Positions 62,877-64,000 of a stretch of 64,000 nucleotides of DNA are shown here, in pieces. The DNA comes from Streptomyces sp. 11x1. Lineage in GTDB: Bacteria; Actinomycetota; Actinomycetes; Streptomycetales; Streptomycetaceae. The position numbers and the translations under genes were made by a program. A model generated the notes under the pieces. The model was given only the letters and a program-made list of their open reading frames with translations. It was not told the DNA's origin and searched no databases. The stretch spans positions 9,077,001-9,141,000 of the forward strand of contig NZ_CP122458.1 of assembly GCF_032598905.1 (NCBI RefSeq), written 5' to 3'. The stretch's first letter is position 1. Every line of letters begins with the position of its first letter.

Positions 62877-63149
62877 CCTCACCTCTCTGCCCGGTGGATC
62901 GCACTCAATGGTGAGCAGTTCAGTGGGAGTTGTGGCCCCTCGCAGGCATGTCCACCACTGGCCGGGCTGCCGACCAGAACCGCGGTGTCACGCACCGGCC
63001 TTGGTGGGCGTCGACACTGTTCCCGTTCCTGTCGAGCACGGCGGTCATGCTCCTTCTCAACGCAGCCTGTGCCCGCGCGGGCGCGGGATCACCACGGTCC
63101 GCCCAGGCCTGACAGGGCGCATCCGGCCGCACCGGTGGGCAGTGGTGCC
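62877..63149. other. Gap before the sugar ABC ATPase, nothing seen
   Basis: About 270 bases without a convincing gene. The frames here have weak codon bias and no ribosome binding sites. It probably marks the right border of the anaerobic island. Confidence 0.35.
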
Positions 63150-64000
63150 TCAGCTCCCGTCGGCCGGCAGCCGCAGCTCTGTCCGGGCCGAGAAGAGCTG
63201 GACGGCCTCCGGACGAACGGTGACGCGCAGCTGCTCCCCCTTGCCGTGAACCGGCCGCCCGGGGAGACGGACCACTACGGGGACGGCTTCCGGCCCGGCC
63301 TTGGCGGTCGCGTGGACGTAGGCGACGGCACCGGTGTCCTCGACCGCGTCGACCACGAGATCCAGTGCCGGAGTCTCCAGGTCCTCGGACGAAAGGATCT
63401 CGAACTGCTCGGGCCGTACACCCAGCAGGATCTCCGTGGCGTCCGGCTCGCGGGCGGTCCGCGGCACGGGCACGATCAGGCCGCCCAGCTCGGTACCGTC
63501 CGTGGTGAGGGGGAGGCGGAAGAGGTTCATCGCGGGCGAGCCGATGAAACCGCCCACGAAGGCGTTGGCGGGGCGCTGGAAGACCTCCTTCGGCGTCCCC
63601 ACCTGCTGCAGCACGCCGGCCTTCATCACCGCCACGCGGTCGCCCATGGTCAGGGCCTCCACCTGGTCGTGAGTGACGTACACCGTCGTCGTGCCGAGTC
63701 GCCGTTGCAGCGAGGCGATCTGCGTCCGGGTCTGTACGCGCAGCTTGGCGTCCAGGTTGGACAGCGGCTCGTCCATGAGGAACACCTGTGGCTCGCGGAC
63801 GATGGCCCGCCCCATCGCAACCCTCTGGCGCTGGCCGCCGGAGAGCGACTTGGGCTTGCGGTCCAGGTAGTCGCCGAGGCCGAGGACACCGGCAGCCTCC
63901 GTGACACGGCGACGGATGTCGTCCTTGTGCTTCTTGGCGATCTTCAGAGCGAAGCCCATGTTGTCAGCCGTCGTCATGTGCGGGTAGAGAGCGTAGTTCT
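63150..64000 (-). CDS. MsmK/UgpC-type sugar ABC transporter ATPase (cut by window end)
   Basis: The C-terminal 283 residues of an ABC ATPase lie in the window; the Walker A part is beyond the right edge. The visible part begins NYALYPHMTTADNMGFALK, the Q-loop region, then has LSGGQRQRVAMGRAIVRE (signature), FLMDEPLSNLDAKLR (Walker B), VYVTHDQVEALTMGDRVAVM (switch) and the regulatory OB-type C-terminal domain with LGVRPEQFEI. This is the pattern of the multi-sugar energising ATPase shared by many importers in streptomycetes. The protein runs into the window edge in frame. Confidence 0.93.
   Translation of the reverse strand, partial: NYALYPHMTTADNMGFALKIAKKHKDDIRRRVTEAAGVLGLGDYLDRKPKSLSGGQRQRVAMGRAIVREPQVFLMDEPLSNLDAKLRVQTRTQIASLQRRLGTTTVYVTHDQVEALTMGDRVAVMKAGVLQQVGTPKEVFQRPANAFVGGFIGSPAMNLFRLPLTTDGTELGGLIVPVPRTAREPDATEILLGVRPEQFEILSSEDLETPALDLVVDAVEDTGAVAYVHATAKAGPEAVPVVVRLPGRPVHGKGEQLRVTVRPEAVQLFSARTELRLPADGS

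Noticed and set aside
62908..63249. Possible small gene before the sugar ABC ATPase
   Set aside because: There is no ribosome binding site, composition is poor for the genus, and it runs into the ATPase gene on the other strand.

Overview
The window is from a high-GC actinomycete, almost certainly a Streptomyces. The evidence is strongly GC-biased codon use, frequent GTG starts with GGAGG-type ribosome binding sites, MocR, PadR and CPBP families typical of the genus, and a fused CydDC. No 16S, tRNA or CRISPR is visible.

Left flank (1 to about 15.9 kb): ordinary chromosomal genes in short, mostly single-gene units. They are a GCS2-type ligase, a CPBP protease, PhzF, an SDR, a metallophosphoesterase, a PadR regulator, an SRPBCC protein, a Clp-N protein, two EamA transporters, a MocR/PPOX divergent pair, a LysR regulator, an isochorismatase-like protein and a Rieske lipoprotein.

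Centre (about 16.1 to 62.9 kb): a dense low-oxygen and dormancy island. It carries a fermentative module of pyruvate formate-lyase and its activase, bifunctional AdhE, GAPDH, an LdhA-type D-lactate dehydrogenase and pyruvate phosphate dikinase. It has two respiratory modules: narGHJI with a VKOR gene plus narK, and cytochrome bd cydA-cydB-cydDC. It has the remains of an arginine deiminase pathway: antiporter and carbamate kinase intact, arcA/arcB collapsed into one broken gene. It also has a set of genes whose counterparts define the Mycobacterium DosR (DevR) dormancy regulon: CBS-domain protein, ribosome hibernation factor, Acg-like nitroreductase, several PPOX-fold proteins, a Rv1733c-like membrane protein, universal stress proteins and Hsp20 remnants. 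A DevR-like response regulator (25.6 kb) and a DevS-like GAF-GAF histidine kinase (50.9 kb) lie inside the island, 25 kb apart.

The main observation is a recurrent palindrome, consensus GGGMC-N4-GKCCC (often GGGCCGNNCGGCCC). It stands upstream of nearly every island transcription unit, usually as a strong site plus a weaker partner with centres 20 to 24 bp apart. The form matches the mycobacterial DosR box, and the recognition helix of the local DevR is the same as DosR where I can compare. I infer that the island is one DevR-controlled regulon, extended to fermentation (PFL, AdhE), oleate hydratase and a GerMN lipoprotein.

The island is also eroding. There are pseudogenes of phosphoketolase, a HipA-like kinase, arcA-arcB, a universal stress protein, a PPOX protein, Hsp20, an F420/NADP reductase and a nitroreductase, plus IS256 and IS5 remnants and a 170-bp tandem duplication. 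The carbon and electron-flow genes remain intact. The right edge (63.1 kb on) is an MsmK/UgpC-type sugar ABC ATPase cut by the window end.
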